This document shows, piece after piece, positions 1 to 8,479 of a DNA stretch of 39,743 nt. This stretch comes from Candidatus Micrarchaeia archaeon. Lineage in GTDB: Archaea > Micrarchaeota > Micrarchaeia > Anstonellales > JAHKLY01. The translations under genes and the position numbers were made by a program. The notes below the pieces were generated by a model. It had not been told where the DNA came from, searched no databases, and was given only the letters and a program-made list of their open reading frames with translations. The stretch covers positions 1 through 39,743 of the forward strand of contig JBAZFO010000009.1 in NCBI GenBank assembly GCA_041653315.1, written 5' to 3'. The stretch's first letter is position 1. Each line of letters starts with the position of its first letter.

Positions 1-1257
1 TTTCCAAAAGAAGCTACTTCTATTGAAGAGAATAGAATTAAAGAAATAATAAGACTAAGTTATTTTTATTATAAAATTAGTGAGTATATAACTCTTGATA
101 AAGAAATAAGATTTACTGCTGAAGATTTTAAAAACTTTATAGTATCTAGGGAAGGATCATTAATGTATTTTTTTGAAGATATACAAATTAGTTCTTTTGC
201 AAGTAATTATTGTATTAATGGTGGGTCTTTATTTTTAGATAAAGCAATTGAAAAAATAAAAAGTGAAAAACAAAGTGGAGAAAAAAAAATAATTCCGGAC
301 CCAGTTAAATCAAAAAACGATTTTAAACTTAAACCATCCCTAAGTGGGAGATTGAAAAATCATACTTTTAATGAAACAAAAAAATTTGCAAGAGAATTAT
401 TTGATTCTATTTCTCAATATGTTATTGGTCAAAATGATTCATTGCAAGATTTAATTTTAAATTTTATTACATATCTAAAAAATGGGACAACAGTACCTGT
501 TTTACTTGCAGGAGGAACAGGAACTGGTAAAACTTTTATGTGTAAAAAGCTTTCTGAAGAATTAAACATTTCTTTTACTAATTTATCTATGCCTGAATTT
601 ACTCCTGAAGGTTATGTTGGTACAAATTTTTTAGATTTTATTTCACTAGAATTAGAACTAATTAAAGGTCCAAATATAGTTTTTTTTGATGAATTTGACA
701 AAATAAGAGTAATTGATCATAGAGAGATATTTAAGTCAGAGCTCCAATACGAGTTTTTAAAAGTTTTGGATAGGGAAGGAATCTATAAAAATTCATTTTT
801 TGTTCTTGCTGGAGCATTTTCATTCATTGAAGAATTTACAAAACAAAACATGATTGAAAATGGATTCATACCTGAATTAATGGGCAGAATTCAATTACTG
901 CCTCCTTTAAATTTTTTAAATAAAGCTGCATACATTAGAATTCTAAAAACTTCAAAAGATTCTTCACTTACTCATTTTATTACTGAAATTAAAAGCTTGG
1001 GTTTAAAAGTTGATTTTAAAGATGAAGCAATAGAATTACTTGCAGAAACAGCAGTTGAAGAAGAATTGGGAGCAAGATCTTTAAATCAAAATTTAACTAG
1101 TCTTGAAAATCTTGTTAAAAGAGCTTTAATCTTTGATCCTGATGAAAACCGTGAAAAATTAATAATACTTAAAGACAATAAAGTAGTAATAACAGGAGAT
1201 ATAGTGAGAGAAATTATTCCTAAATCAAAAGAAGAAAATAAAATAGGATTTGGTTAA
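1..1257 (+). CDS. ClpX/HslU-like AAA+ unfoldase, 5' end cut by window
   Basis: The reading frame is open from base 1, so the gene starts outside the window; 418 residues are visible. Numbered from base 1, there is a Walker A GGTGTGKT (171-178), a pore-loop-like GYVG (204-207), Walker B FFDEFD (D230, E231) and a sensor-1 stretch ending AGAF. A ClpX-type 'IPELMGRI' box and a sensor-2 GARSL (R359) follow. Order and motifs are those of ClpX, an ATP-driven protein unfoldase that feeds ClpP. The GYVG pore loop is the substrate-gripping element of that family. The N-terminal zinc domain, if any, is not in view. It converges on argS with a 2-nt gap. A ClpX-type protein is unusual for an archaeon, and no ClpP is seen here, so its partner is unknown. 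An ATG at 163 is internal and is not the likely start. Confidence 0.85.
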   Translation, partial: FPKEATSIEENRIKEIIRLSYFYYKISEYITLDKEIRFTAEDFKNFIVSREGSLMYFFEDIQISSFASNYCINGGSLFLDKAIEKIKSEKQSGEKKIIPDPVKSKNDFKLKPSLSGRLKNHTFNETKKFARELFDSISQYVIGQNDSLQDLILNFITYLKNGTTVPVLLAGGTGTGKTFMCKKLSEELNISFTNLSMPEFTPEGYVGTNFLDFISLELELIKGPNIVFFDEFDKIRVIDHREIFKSELQYEFLKVLDREGIYKNSFFVLAGAFSFIEEFTKQNMIENGFIPELMGRIQLLPPLNFLNKAAYIRILKTSKDSSLTHFITEIKSLGLKVDFKDEAIELLAETAVEEELGARSLNQNLTSLENLVKRALIFDPDENREKLIILKDNKVVITGDIVREIIPKSKEENKIGFG

Positions 1258-1259
1258 TT

Positions 1260-3032
1260 TTACATTTTCTCTAATTCTTTTAAGCCTAATAAATTCATTC
1301 CTGTTTTAAGAGTCTGCGCTGTTTTTTCTAAAATCAATAATCTAAAGTTTTGTATCTCTTTATTTTCTTCTTTAAGAACGGGGCACAAATTATAAAAACT
1401 TGAAAATTCTGATGATAGACGCAATAAGTAATCACATATTTCATGAGGTTTTAATTCATTTGCTGAATGTTCAACTATTTCAGAAAATTGAGATAATAAT
1501 ATTAATAATTTTTTTTCATTTTCGTTTATTTTAATATTTTTTATACTAATTTTGGATATTGGTTTTTTGTTTTTAAGAATACTTATACATCTTACATAAG
1601 AATACATTATATAGGGGGCAGAGTCACCTTCTAATTTTAAAGCGTCTTCCCAATCAAAAGCAATTTTAGTTTCTGGAGAATATTTTAAAATATAAAAAAT
1701 CATTGAGTTTGTTGCAATTGTTTTAGCAATTTCTTTATTTTCACAATTTTTTTCTAATGCTTTTTTAATTCCTTCTTCAATAAAATCATCAACTGAATAT
1801 CCAATCCATGTTCCTTTTCTCCCTGAAAAATTTATATCTCTAAGTGTTATGTGTTCATAAGCAAGATGATAATAATTTTCTGCTTCTTTTTTATAACCTA
1901 ATTTGTTTAATGCTTCTTTTACTACTTGTTGCGGATATGTTTGTTCAATACCAATTACATTGATTATTTTATCTGTTTTTATTTTAATTGATTTACCTTT
2001 TTTATTAGACATATAAGCAGTTTTTTTAGAAGGTTGTGTTAAAAATTTTGTATATTTAAAATCATTTTTCAATAATCCAAATTTCCAAAGATGAAATATT
2101 ATATCTTTTCCAGTGTATGTTGCTATCCCGTTACTTCTAATTAAAATTTTATCTGGATTTTTCATTTTATCATATTCTCCCCCGGACATTTTTAGGACAT
2201 AGCATCCTTTATTTTCTCCTTCTGTTTCTAAATGAATTATTTTATTTTTCTTTAATTTTTCCATTCCTTCTTCAAAAATTGTTCGCATAATATCTGATTC
2301 AAAAACTAATATTTCATGTTCTATATTAAAATTAAAACCAGTTTCCCATTGTGCTTTTACACATTTTTCACTTATCTCCCTTGCTTTTTTAGATGTTTTT
2401 TCATCATTTGTTTCTAATTTATGTAGTAATTCTTCAACTTCTTTATTTACTTTTTCATCATTCATTTTAGAAGCAACTTTAACATATTCTTTACCTATCC
2501 ATTGGTCAAATTTTTCATTTTCTTTATCATTTAAATTAAGTATTCCCCATAAACTTTGAGCAACCTGTAATCCTAAATCATCAATATAGTCCATTCTAAG
2601 TACGGTATATCCAGAATATTCCATCAAGTGAGAAACAGAATTTCCTAATACTGCATTTCTAAAATGTCCAATGTGCCAAGGTTTATTTGGATTAACAGAA
2701 GGAAATTCTATAAGTATCTTTTCTTTTTTTCTTTGTTTTTTATATTTATAGTTTAAAGTTTTTTCAAAAAAACTTTTTGAAAAATAAATATTAATATATG
2801 GTCCAATTGTTTCTATTTTTTCTATATTTGTACTTTTTAATTTTTTAGCAATATCTTCTGCAATTTCTTTTGGATTTGTTTTTTGTTCTTTAGCTATTAA
2901 AAAAGATAAAGTACATGCTAAATCGCCAAATGAACTTTTTGGTTTTTCTAAGGAATTATAACATATACTATAATCTAATTTAGTAATTTTAGATAGTTTT
3001 TTTGATAATTCTTTTTTTATTTTATAATACAT
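1260..3032 (-). CDS. argS: Arginyl-tRNA synthetase
   Basis: Class I aminoacyl-tRNA synthetase that charges tRNA-Arg in the cytoplasm. The 590-residue length is normal for ArgRS. Visible motifs are the HIGH signature (H120-I-G-H123) preceded by PNKPW, the ArgRS-specific FSGRKGTWIGYSVDDFIEEG region (KMSKS-loop side) and an alpha-helical DALR-type anticodon-binding C terminus around EDALKLEGDSAPYIMYSYVR. The N-terminal Add1-like domain has the expected SSFGDLAC motif. It starts at ATG 3032 and is divergent from the gene at 3143, with AT-rich promoter DNA between them. It converges on the ClpX-like gene. Nothing looks broken. Confidence 0.96.
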   Translation of the reverse strand: MYYKIKKELSKKLSKITKLDYSICYNSLEKPKSSFGDLACTLSFLIAKEQKTNPKEIAEDIAKKLKSTNIEKIETIGPYINIYFSKSFFEKTLNYKYKKQRKKEKILIEFPSVNPNKPWHIGHFRNAVLGNSVSHLMEYSGYTVLRMDYIDDLGLQVAQSLWGILNLNDKENEKFDQWIGKEYVKVASKMNDEKVNKEVEELLHKLETNDEKTSKKAREISEKCVKAQWETGFNFNIEHEILVFESDIMRTIFEEGMEKLKKNKIIHLETEGENKGCYVLKMSGGEYDKMKNPDKILIRSNGIATYTGKDIIFHLWKFGLLKNDFKYTKFLTQPSKKTAYMSNKKGKSIKIKTDKIINVIGIEQTYPQQVVKEALNKLGYKKEAENYYHLAYEHITLRDINFSGRKGTWIGYSVDDFIEEGIKKALEKNCENKEIAKTIATNSMIFYILKYSPETKIAFDWEDALKLEGDSAPYIMYSYVRCISILKNKKPISKISIKNIKINENEKKLLILLSQFSEIVEHSANELKPHEICDYLLRLSSEFSSFYNLCPVLKEENKEIQNFRLLILEKTAQTLKTGMNLLGLKELEKM

Positions 3033-3142
3033 ATATATTTATAACAAAGAATAGATATATAAATTTTAATAAAAAAATCAAATTTTGCACCAACCAAAAC
3101 CTTTAAATACCACCTTTACCTAATAATTAGAGGTGTATTATT

Positions 3143-3949
3143 ATGTCTCTTGAAATTTTTAAAGGATTATTTGATAAAAGGCAGTCAAATACAGAAGCAA
3201 GAGATAGCGGAGCATTTACAAAATATTTTAATGGTCAATGTAATGTCCTAGACGAACTTATTGAATGTGCAAGGATAGTTATACAAGAGAAGATGAATGA
3301 AGGTAATAGTTTTTATTATGATGAAGAATTAAATCTCCTTTTTTCAAAAATAAAAGAAGGATTTTTATCAAAATTAGAAACAAAAGAAGGCATTGAATAT
3401 ATTGCTGTAAGTTTGTATGCTTTTGATATTTTTTCAGAGTTTGATCATACATTTTCAAATGAGTTTTATGAATTGATTAAGAAAAAAATTAAAGAAGCAA
3501 AAGAAGATATTAAATTTTCAAATAGTTTAAAATTTAGATTATTAGCATCTGCAGAAAAAATGAAAGACAAGGAATTTTTAGATTATTTGTATAGTATGTT
3601 TGATAAACCAGATGATTTATTTTTTATTAAAACAAATAATATAATTAAATACCAAACTATAGAAGGTAAATTCAAAGAGTTAGATCCTTTTATCCGAAAT
3701 TTAATAAAAAGTAGTATTGATTCAGCTGTTTTTTGGAAGAGAACAGGCCAAGGGGACGATGAATTAAAAAAAGCAATTTTTAGATGGGGTAAATTTTATT
3801 TTGAAGAATTAACTGAAGCTGCTAAAAAACATTTTCCAACAGAATTTTATGAAGCTTGGAATTCTATTTTTTCAAAAGAGTTTAATGAAGCAAATTTTAA
3901 AGCTGAATTAATGTTATATGAAAAGAAAATAAATTCTTGCAGGGATTAA
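3143..3949 (+). CDS. Hypothetical helical protein (268 aa)
   Basis: I do not recognise this protein. It is soluble-looking, rich in Lys, Glu and Phe, and predicted largely alpha-helical, with no signal peptide, membrane segment or recognisable catalytic motif. The ATG is preceded by GAGGTG at a good distance, so the start is well supported. A TATA-like TTTAAATA lies upstream, giving it its own promoter divergent from argS. It converges on the small lysine-repeat gene at 3972-4136, only 22 bp away. Its function is unknown. Confidence 0.7.
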   Translation: MSLEIFKGLFDKRQSNTEARDSGAFTKYFNGQCNVLDELIECARIVIQEKMNEGNSFYYDEELNLLFSKIKEGFLSKLETKEGIEYIAVSLYAFDIFSEFDHTFSNEFYELIKKKIKEAKEDIKFSNSLKFRLLASAEKMKDKEFLDYLYSMFDKPDDLFFIKTNNIIKYQTIEGKFKELDPFIRNLIKSSIDSAVFWKRTGQGDDELKKAIFRWGKFYFEELTEAAKKHFPTEFYEAWNSIFSKEFNEANFKAELMLYEKKINSCRD

Positions 3950-3971
3950 ATCCCCACATTTTAAAAAATAT

Positions 3972-4136
3972 TTATTTTTTCTTTGCAGTTTTTTTCTTAA
4001 CTGCTGTTTTTTTCTTTACAGTTTTTTTTGTTGTTTTTTTCTTTACAGTTTTTTTCTTAACTGCGGGTTTTTTCTTTACAGTTTTTTTCTTAACTGCTGT
4101 TTTTTTCTTTGTTGTTGTTTTCTTTTTTACAACCAT
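3972..4136 (-). CDS. Small lysine-repeat protein (54 aa), histone H1-tail-like
   Basis: Read on the minus strand, the frame from ATG 4136 to TAA 3972 encodes 54 residues that are almost only Lys, Thr, Val and Ala. They are arranged as near-repeats of KKKTAV and KKKTVK with a single Pro. GAGGTG ends 8 nt before this ATG. A second in-frame ATG at 4142 is only 2 nt from it and is less likely. A TATA-like TTTATAAA lies at about 4183-4190. Such tails resemble the C-terminal domain of histone H1 and bacterial AlgP/HctB-type nucleoid proteins. DNA or RNA binding by charge is therefore the likely role (inference). The codon use (AAA/AAG mix, GTT/GTA) keeps the amino-acid repeat while the DNA varies, which supports real coding. 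Confidence 0.7.
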   Translation of the reverse strand: MVVKKKTTTKKKTAVKKKTVKKKPAVKKKTVKKKTTKKTVKKKTAVKKKTAKKK

Positions 4137-4199
4137 TTTCATAACACCTCTTATTTTTATAAAAATATAAACCCCTATAACTTTTATAAATGTTCCTTC

Positions 4200-4287
4200 G
4201 TTTTTTAATGTTTTTTTATTTTTTTAATGTTTTTTTATTTTTTTAATGTTTTTTTTTATTTTTTTAATATTTTTTTTTTATTTTTTT
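4200..4287. repeat. T-tract tandem repeat, about 19-21 bp period
   Basis: Four to five units of the form AATG-T(7-9)-A-T(7) run through this stretch. AATG sits at 4207, 4226 and 4245, with a degenerate AATA at 4266, so the spacing is 19, 19 and 21 bp. It lies between the promoters of the divergent lysine-repeat and diadenylate-cyclase genes. Long phased T tracts bend DNA and also resemble archaeal oligo-T terminators, but no upstream gene ends here on the plus strand. Confidence 0.8.
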
Positions 4288-4290
4288 AGA

Positions 4291-4303
4291 TAAATATTTA
4301 AAT
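4291..4303 (+). promoter_or_regulatory. TATA box of the diadenylate-cyclase gene
   Basis: TAAATATTTAAAT lies with its centre about 27 bp before the ATG at 4325. This is the archaeal spacing expected for a leaderless transcript, and no ribosome-binding site precedes the ATG. Confidence 0.6.
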
Positions 4304-4324
4304 TAACTGTTTGTAATTTATTTT

Positions 4325-4933
4325 ATGAAATTAAATATTGATGAGATCACAAAGAAAAAAGTTTATGAAGCAGCGTTAGATACAGCTATTTTAATTGCTA
4401 AAAAAAATGAGGGAGGTTTAATAGTAATTGGAAATACAAAAGAATATTCTTGTCATTTTCCAAATTTTTTTGATAAAAGAAAATTTTATATCACTGATGA
4501 AGGAATGATTGAAGTTTTATCTAAATTAGGAATTGTTGATGGAGCAATAATTATAGAGGAAGATGGAAGAATAAAAGCATATGGTGCAAGAGTTTTAAAA
4601 CAAGAAACAGCAAAAGGTTTTGGAACAAGACATTCAGCAGCTAAAGGAATTTCAAAAGAGGGTTGTTTAGCAATTTTAGCTTCAGAACAAGATAAAGTTG
4701 TAAGAATATTTAAAGAAGGAAATAAAGTTATGGAAATAAACCCACATACAAAAAAAATTGATAAAAATATTTCTAAAATAGTAAAAATTTTAACTAAATC
4801 AGAAACAGCTGGATTAATTGCAGGTGCTGCATCTGTTCCTATTATTGGGATACCTGGTGTTATTATTTTTGGGGGGAGTTATTTAGTTTCTAAGAAAATA
4901 TTAGAAATGGTGAAAGAGATAGAGTTTAAATAA
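4325..4933 (+). CDS. Diadenylate cyclase (DAC/DisA_N domain) protein
   Basis: Probable c-di-AMP synthase. The two DAC signature motifs are present: DGA at residues 72-74 followed by IIIEEDGRI, and GTRHSAA at 100-106. In DisA/CdaA/DacZ these bind ATP and catalyse condensation of two ATP to c-di-AMP, linked in archaea to osmotic control. The usual RHR triad reads RHS here, so one arginine is replaced. The N-terminal 60 residues fit the helical lead-in of archaeal DAC proteins. The last 50 residues contain a Gly/Ala/Ile-rich hydrophobic stretch (about 158-190) ending in Lys/Glu, a possible membrane hairpin. No c-di-AMP phosphodiesterase or potassium transporter is next to it. The family call is strong; the activity is inferred. 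Confidence 0.82.
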   Translation: MKLNIDEITKKKVYEAALDTAILIAKKNEGGLIVIGNTKEYSCHFPNFFDKRKFYITDEGMIEVLSKLGIVDGAIIIEEDGRIKAYGARVLKQETAKGFGTRHSAAKGISKEGCLAILASEQDKVVRIFKEGNKVMEINPHTKKIDKNISKIVKILTKSETAGLIAGAASVPIIGIPGVIIFGGSYLVSKKILEMVKEIEFK

Positions 4934-4974
4934 GTTTCTTTTAATAAATATATAATTATTTTTGAGGAATTTTT

Positions 4975-6090
4975 ATGAATTTGCCAAATATCTATGAACG
5001 AGATTATAAAAAATTAATCATTTTACCTATTGTGTTAGTTCTTATCTCTTTATTTTTTATCCCTCAAATCAAAGTAGGTATAGATTTTAAAGGGGGGAGT
5101 GTAATTACATTATATTCAGATGCAGAAGTTGAAAATAATGTTTTAGAACAAGAACTTTTAACATCCAATATTTTAGTTCGTAATATTAAACAAGTTCAAA
5201 CGACTTTTGGTAATGTTATTGAAATTGAAATCGAAAGCGATCCAAATATAGCAAGAGCAGAAGAATTAAGAAGAGATTTTTCAAATAAGATAGAAAATGT
5301 ATCGCGACTTGAATCTTATATTTCTCAATCAAATATTACAAATCAATCATTAATAAATGAATATAATAAAGAAAGACAAGAAGTTAATTTAATTGTAGAT
5401 GAAATTTTTAGATTATCTGGATATACGAACAAAACAGCAGAACAAGCTGAATCTGCAAATGAATTAAAAGAATTGTTTACTGATGAATATCTTAATGTTA
5501 AAACAAATTATGAAGATAAAATTGATACTATTCTAAAAAAACATGTGGATTATACTTCAATTACAGTTGATGTTGTATCCCCCAACTTAAGTTCTAAATT
5601 TATTGAAAAAGCAGTTTTTGTTACGATTATAGCTATATTTTTTGCTGTTATCTTAGCATTCATTGTATTTAGAGATCCTATTCCTAGTTTAATAGTTATG
5701 ACTGGTGCAGCAGCAGATATAATAATTTGTTTAGGAGCAATGGGATTATTCCAGATTCCATTTACTTTGCCCTCATTTGCAGCTTTATTAATGATGCTTG
5801 GTTTTTCATTAGATACTGATATGCTTTTAACAATGAGAGTATTAAAACAACAAGAAGGAACAGCAAAAGAGCGAACTTTTGAAACAATGAAAACTGGAAT
5901 AACAATGAGTCTTACTGATTTTATTGCTTTTGTTACTTTATTTATTCTAGCAACATTAACAAATATATCAACTTATAATGAAATTGCAGCAGTAACAATT
6001 TGTGGTTTAATTGGAGACGTAATAGCTACTTGGTTATTTAATGCAGTTATATTATTATATTATTTAGAAAAGAAAAAGGTGCGAATATGA
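4975..6090 (+). CDS. secF: Protein translocase subunit SecF
   Basis: Membrane component of the SecDF complex, which in bacteria uses the proton gradient to pull exported proteins out of SecY. TM1 is followed by the family motif GIDFKGGS (about residue 35). A large extracytoplasmic loop with a coiled-coil-like middle comes next, then five C-terminal membrane segments including a conserved 'GFSLDTDMLLTMR' stretch typical of archaeal SecF. GAGGA precedes ATG 4975 by 7 nt. Its stop overlaps the secD start as ATGA, so the pair is translationally coupled. The secF-before-secD order is the archaeal one. Confidence 0.93.
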   Translation: MNLPNIYERDYKKLIILPIVLVLISLFFIPQIKVGIDFKGGSVITLYSDAEVENNVLEQELLTSNILVRNIKQVQTTFGNVIEIEIESDPNIARAEELRRDFSNKIENVSRLESYISQSNITNQSLINEYNKERQEVNLIVDEIFRLSGYTNKTAEQAESANELKELFTDEYLNVKTNYEDKIDTILKKHVDYTSITVDVVSPNLSSKFIEKAVFVTIIAIFFAVILAFIVFRDPIPSLIVMTGAAADIIICLGAMGLFQIPFTLPSFAALLMMLGFSLDTDMLLTMRVLKQQEGTAKERTFETMKTGITMSLTDFIAFVTLFILATLTNISTYNEIAAVTICGLIGDVIATWLFNAVILLYYLEKKKVRI

Positions 6091-7646
6091 GTTTTTCAGA
6101 ATTAATAAAAGATAAAAGAGTTATTGCAATGTTTATAGTTACTGTGTTATCTTTATGTTTAGTTTATTTTGGTGGGATAAAATTTGGTATTGATTTTAGT
6201 GGGGGAACAAGAATTCCGATTTTACTTGAAAGCCCAGTTTCAAATGAAGTAATGGAGCAAATGACTGATACTATAAAAACAAGAGTAAGTACTTTTGGTT
6301 TAACAGAAGTTAAAGTTAGAGCTAGGGGAGAAGATGAAATTTTAGTTGAAATTCCTAGTTCTGATGAAGAAACAGTTAAACAGACAATTGATATATTAGA
6401 AAGACAAGGAGTTTTTTTAGCAGTTTTTGATGGTAAAGTAGCATTAAAAGGAAGTGAAATTTATACTGGATCAATTGCTCAATTGCCTGCAGAGAGAACA
6501 GGTTGGTGGTCAGTAGCAGTTTCTGTTAAGAAAGAAGCTTCAGATAGATTTGGAACTATTTCAGAAGGAAAAGCAAATTATCCAATTTATATGTTTTTAG
6601 ACAGGCCGTCTGATACTTCAATTTTTATAACTGAAAAAAATTTAAAAGGGGACACTGAATTAAAAAATGAAGAAGCAATAATAATTTTGAATGATGCTTT
6701 AAAATTAGAAGGAGATTCAATTAGTTTATATATTTTAGATGCATTTGATAATTATAAGGAAGAATTAAATCCAAAAACTAATTATTCAAAAGCAATTATC
6801 CCCATAGGTACAGATAATGAAATTAAATTGTATTTACAAAATAAAGGATATACTGTTATTGAAAGAGAAGAACAGGATATGTTTCCTACTTATTCAATTT
6901 CCTCAACACATAATTCAGTAGTTGAATGGAAAGCAATTGGATTAGTTTCAGTTCCTTATTTAAGTGCATCTCTTGCTGGGGGCCCTACTTCACATAGAGG
7001 AACATATGCAATTTCTGGTCCTGGTGAAGGAACAACAGCCCAAGAAATGAATTATAACGCACAATTAAGAGCAAGAGAAATGCAATCTATACTTAAAGGA
7101 GGGGCATTACCTGTTGCAATTTCAGTTGGGAGTAAAACTTCAATTCCTGCACCTTTAGGGGCTAAATTTTTAGAATGGAGTGTTATTGGTGCATTAGCAG
7201 CTTTAATAATTGTTGGAATTGTAGTAGGGATAAGATATATGAGTTTAAAATTAATAATTCCGATATTAGTAGTAACTTTAATGGAATTGACTATATTAAT
7301 TTGTATTATCGGTTTTTTTACTATAGATTTAGGTGCATTTGCAGGAATTATAGTAGCTATGGGAACAAGCATTGATTCTCAAATTGTTTTAGCTGATGAG
7401 TTGCTTAAAAAAGATGGAGCAGATCTTAGAACTAAAATTAAACGTGCATATTCAATTGTTTCTCATTCAAGAGCAATTGTGATTATAGCTATGCTTCCTT
7501 TATTATTATTTTCTGGTCTTGTAGAAGTAATTGGTTTTGCTACTTCAGCTATTTTGGGAGCATTAATTAGTATTTTATTATCGAGGTATGCATTCGCTGC
7601 TTTTATTGAACATTTAATTGTAGATAAAAAATTAAAAAAGGAATAA
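6087..7646 (+). CDS. secD: Protein translocase subunit SecD
   Basis: SecD partner of the upstream secF, 519 residues. It has TM1, then the GIDFSGGTRI motif, a P1-type periplasm-facing domain ('VSTFGLTEVKVRARGEDEILVEIP') and a long P1/P2 insertion. The C-terminal TM bundle begins at about residue 365, with a 'GAFAGIIVAMGTSIDSQIVLADE' segment equivalent to the conserved TM4 region of SecD. The ATGA overlap with secF shows co-translation. Open frames on the opposite strand here are shadows. Confidence 0.93.
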   Translation: MSFSELIKDKRVIAMFIVTVLSLCLVYFGGIKFGIDFSGGTRIPILLESPVSNEVMEQMTDTIKTRVSTFGLTEVKVRARGEDEILVEIPSSDEETVKQTIDILERQGVFLAVFDGKVALKGSEIYTGSIAQLPAERTGWWSVAVSVKKEASDRFGTISEGKANYPIYMFLDRPSDTSIFITEKNLKGDTELKNEEAIIILNDALKLEGDSISLYILDAFDNYKEELNPKTNYSKAIIPIGTDNEIKLYLQNKGYTVIEREEQDMFPTYSISSTHNSVVEWKAIGLVSVPYLSASLAGGPTSHRGTYAISGPGEGTTAQEMNYNAQLRAREMQSILKGGALPVAISVGSKTSIPAPLGAKFLEWSVIGALAALIIVGIVVGIRYMSLKLIIPILVVTLMELTILICIIGFFTIDLGAFAGIIVAMGTSIDSQIVLADELLKKDGADLRTKIKRAYSIVSHSRAIVIIAMLPLLLFSGLVEVIGFATSAILGALISILLSRYAFAAFIEHLIVDKKLKKE

Positions 7647-7725
7647 TGTTAAAAAAAGAAGCATAAGAGTATTTATATTAATTTGAGAATATATAAATAT
7701 AAAGTATACTGGTTTATTTTAAAAT

Positions 7726-8376
7726 ATGAAGCAGTTTTCTGTATACTTGGATGATTTGCATGCTATTTATTTGTTAGATCCAAAAATTAAATTTAATTTT
7801 GATTTTTTTAAAACAAAACCAAAAGAAATTTATATTCACCATACTGGGAATACACCTCATGATTTAGAAGAAGTTTATTCAATAGGAGTAACTAAATTTA
7901 ATCAACCCTCTTATCATTTTATAATTGATAAAAAAGGAGCAATATATCAGACTTTACCTATTAATGTTATTGGCGCACATATTAAAAGACATAATGATAA
8001 TTCTTTTGGTATAGCCTTATTAGATTTAATTTCTCCATCTTCTCCAACTGAAGCAATGAAATATTCATTAGATTCACTTATAAATCATCTGAAATATAAT
8101 TATCCAATTGAAAAAGTATCTACACATTTTGAAGCTTCAATTTCTGATGTTAATGAAATAATTACACAAATAGGTATAGAAAAAGAGATCCCATTATTGA
8201 ATAGACAGGAAGTTGGGGATTTAACAGTGGATAATGTTGAAAATTATAAGAAAAAGATAAAAGAAGAAATAAAAGATACAGATATTGATAAATTGATAAA
8301 GGATATCTTAAATCAACGTGTTGATTATGTTAAAAATTGCCCCGGCCCTTATTTTCATACTCTTTTAAATTTATAA
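7726..8376 (+). CDS. N-acetylmuramoyl-L-alanine amidase-like (Amidase_2/PGRP fold)
   Basis: A 216-residue zinc amidase of the T7-lysozyme/PGRP fold. Motifs in order are IHHTGN (H38/H39, first zinc ligand), YHFIID (Y63, equivalent to the T7 catalytic Tyr), GAHIKRHNDNSFGIAL (85-97), THFEA (H134, probable second zinc ligand) and KNCPG (K203 and C205, matching the T7 Lys and Cys ligand). The enzyme class cleaves the amide between MurNAc and L-Ala in peptidoglycan, which archaea do not make. Between H134 and C205 there are about 70 residues, far more than the usual 8, with a Lys/Glu-rich coiled stretch. No signal peptide is visible. A TATA-like ATATAAATAT lies about 30 bp upstream, and the transcript looks leaderless. 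Acquisition from phage or bacteria is possible; its target is unknown. Confidence 0.8.
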   Translation: MKQFSVYLDDLHAIYLLDPKIKFNFDFFKTKPKEIYIHHTGNTPHDLEEVYSIGVTKFNQPSYHFIIDKKGAIYQTLPINVIGAHIKRHNDNSFGIALLDLISPSSPTEAMKYSLDSLINHLKYNYPIEKVSTHFEASISDVNEIITQIGIEKEIPLLNRQEVGDLTVDNVENYKKKIKEEIKDTDIDKLIKDILNQRVDYVKNCPGPYFHTLLNL

Positions 8377-8439
8377 AGTTGTTAAATTTGTAATATCATT
8401 TTGATATAATTATTGAATTTTATCTCTAATAAACTATAT

Positions 8440-8449
8440 CATTTAAAAA
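8440..8449 (+). promoter_or_regulatory. Likely TATA box of the nrd operon
   Basis: CATTTAAAAA-type AT box roughly 100 bp before nrdR and immediately upstream of the first NrdR box. Initiation would then fall near 8470, between the two NrdR boxes. Position and sequence are suggestive only. Confidence 0.4.
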
Positions 8450-8463
8450 CCTATATGTTGTAT
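8448..8463 (+). promoter_or_regulatory. NrdR box 1 (degenerate)
   Basis: AACCTATATGTTGTAT matches box 2 at 12 of 16 positions, including the uninterrupted core ATATGTTGT. It lies exactly 32 bp (three helical turns) upstream of box 2, the spacing characteristic of tandem NrdR operators, and abuts the presumed TATA box. Confidence 0.7.
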
Positions 8464-8479
8464 CTATTTTAGTTTTTGA

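Noticed and set aside
3937..4170. Plus-strand frame of Phe/Val/Thr repeats
   Set aside because: It is the antisense of the lysine-repeat gene at 3972-4136. The minus frame has a ribosome-binding site and TATA box; the plus frame has neither and starts inside the previous gene.
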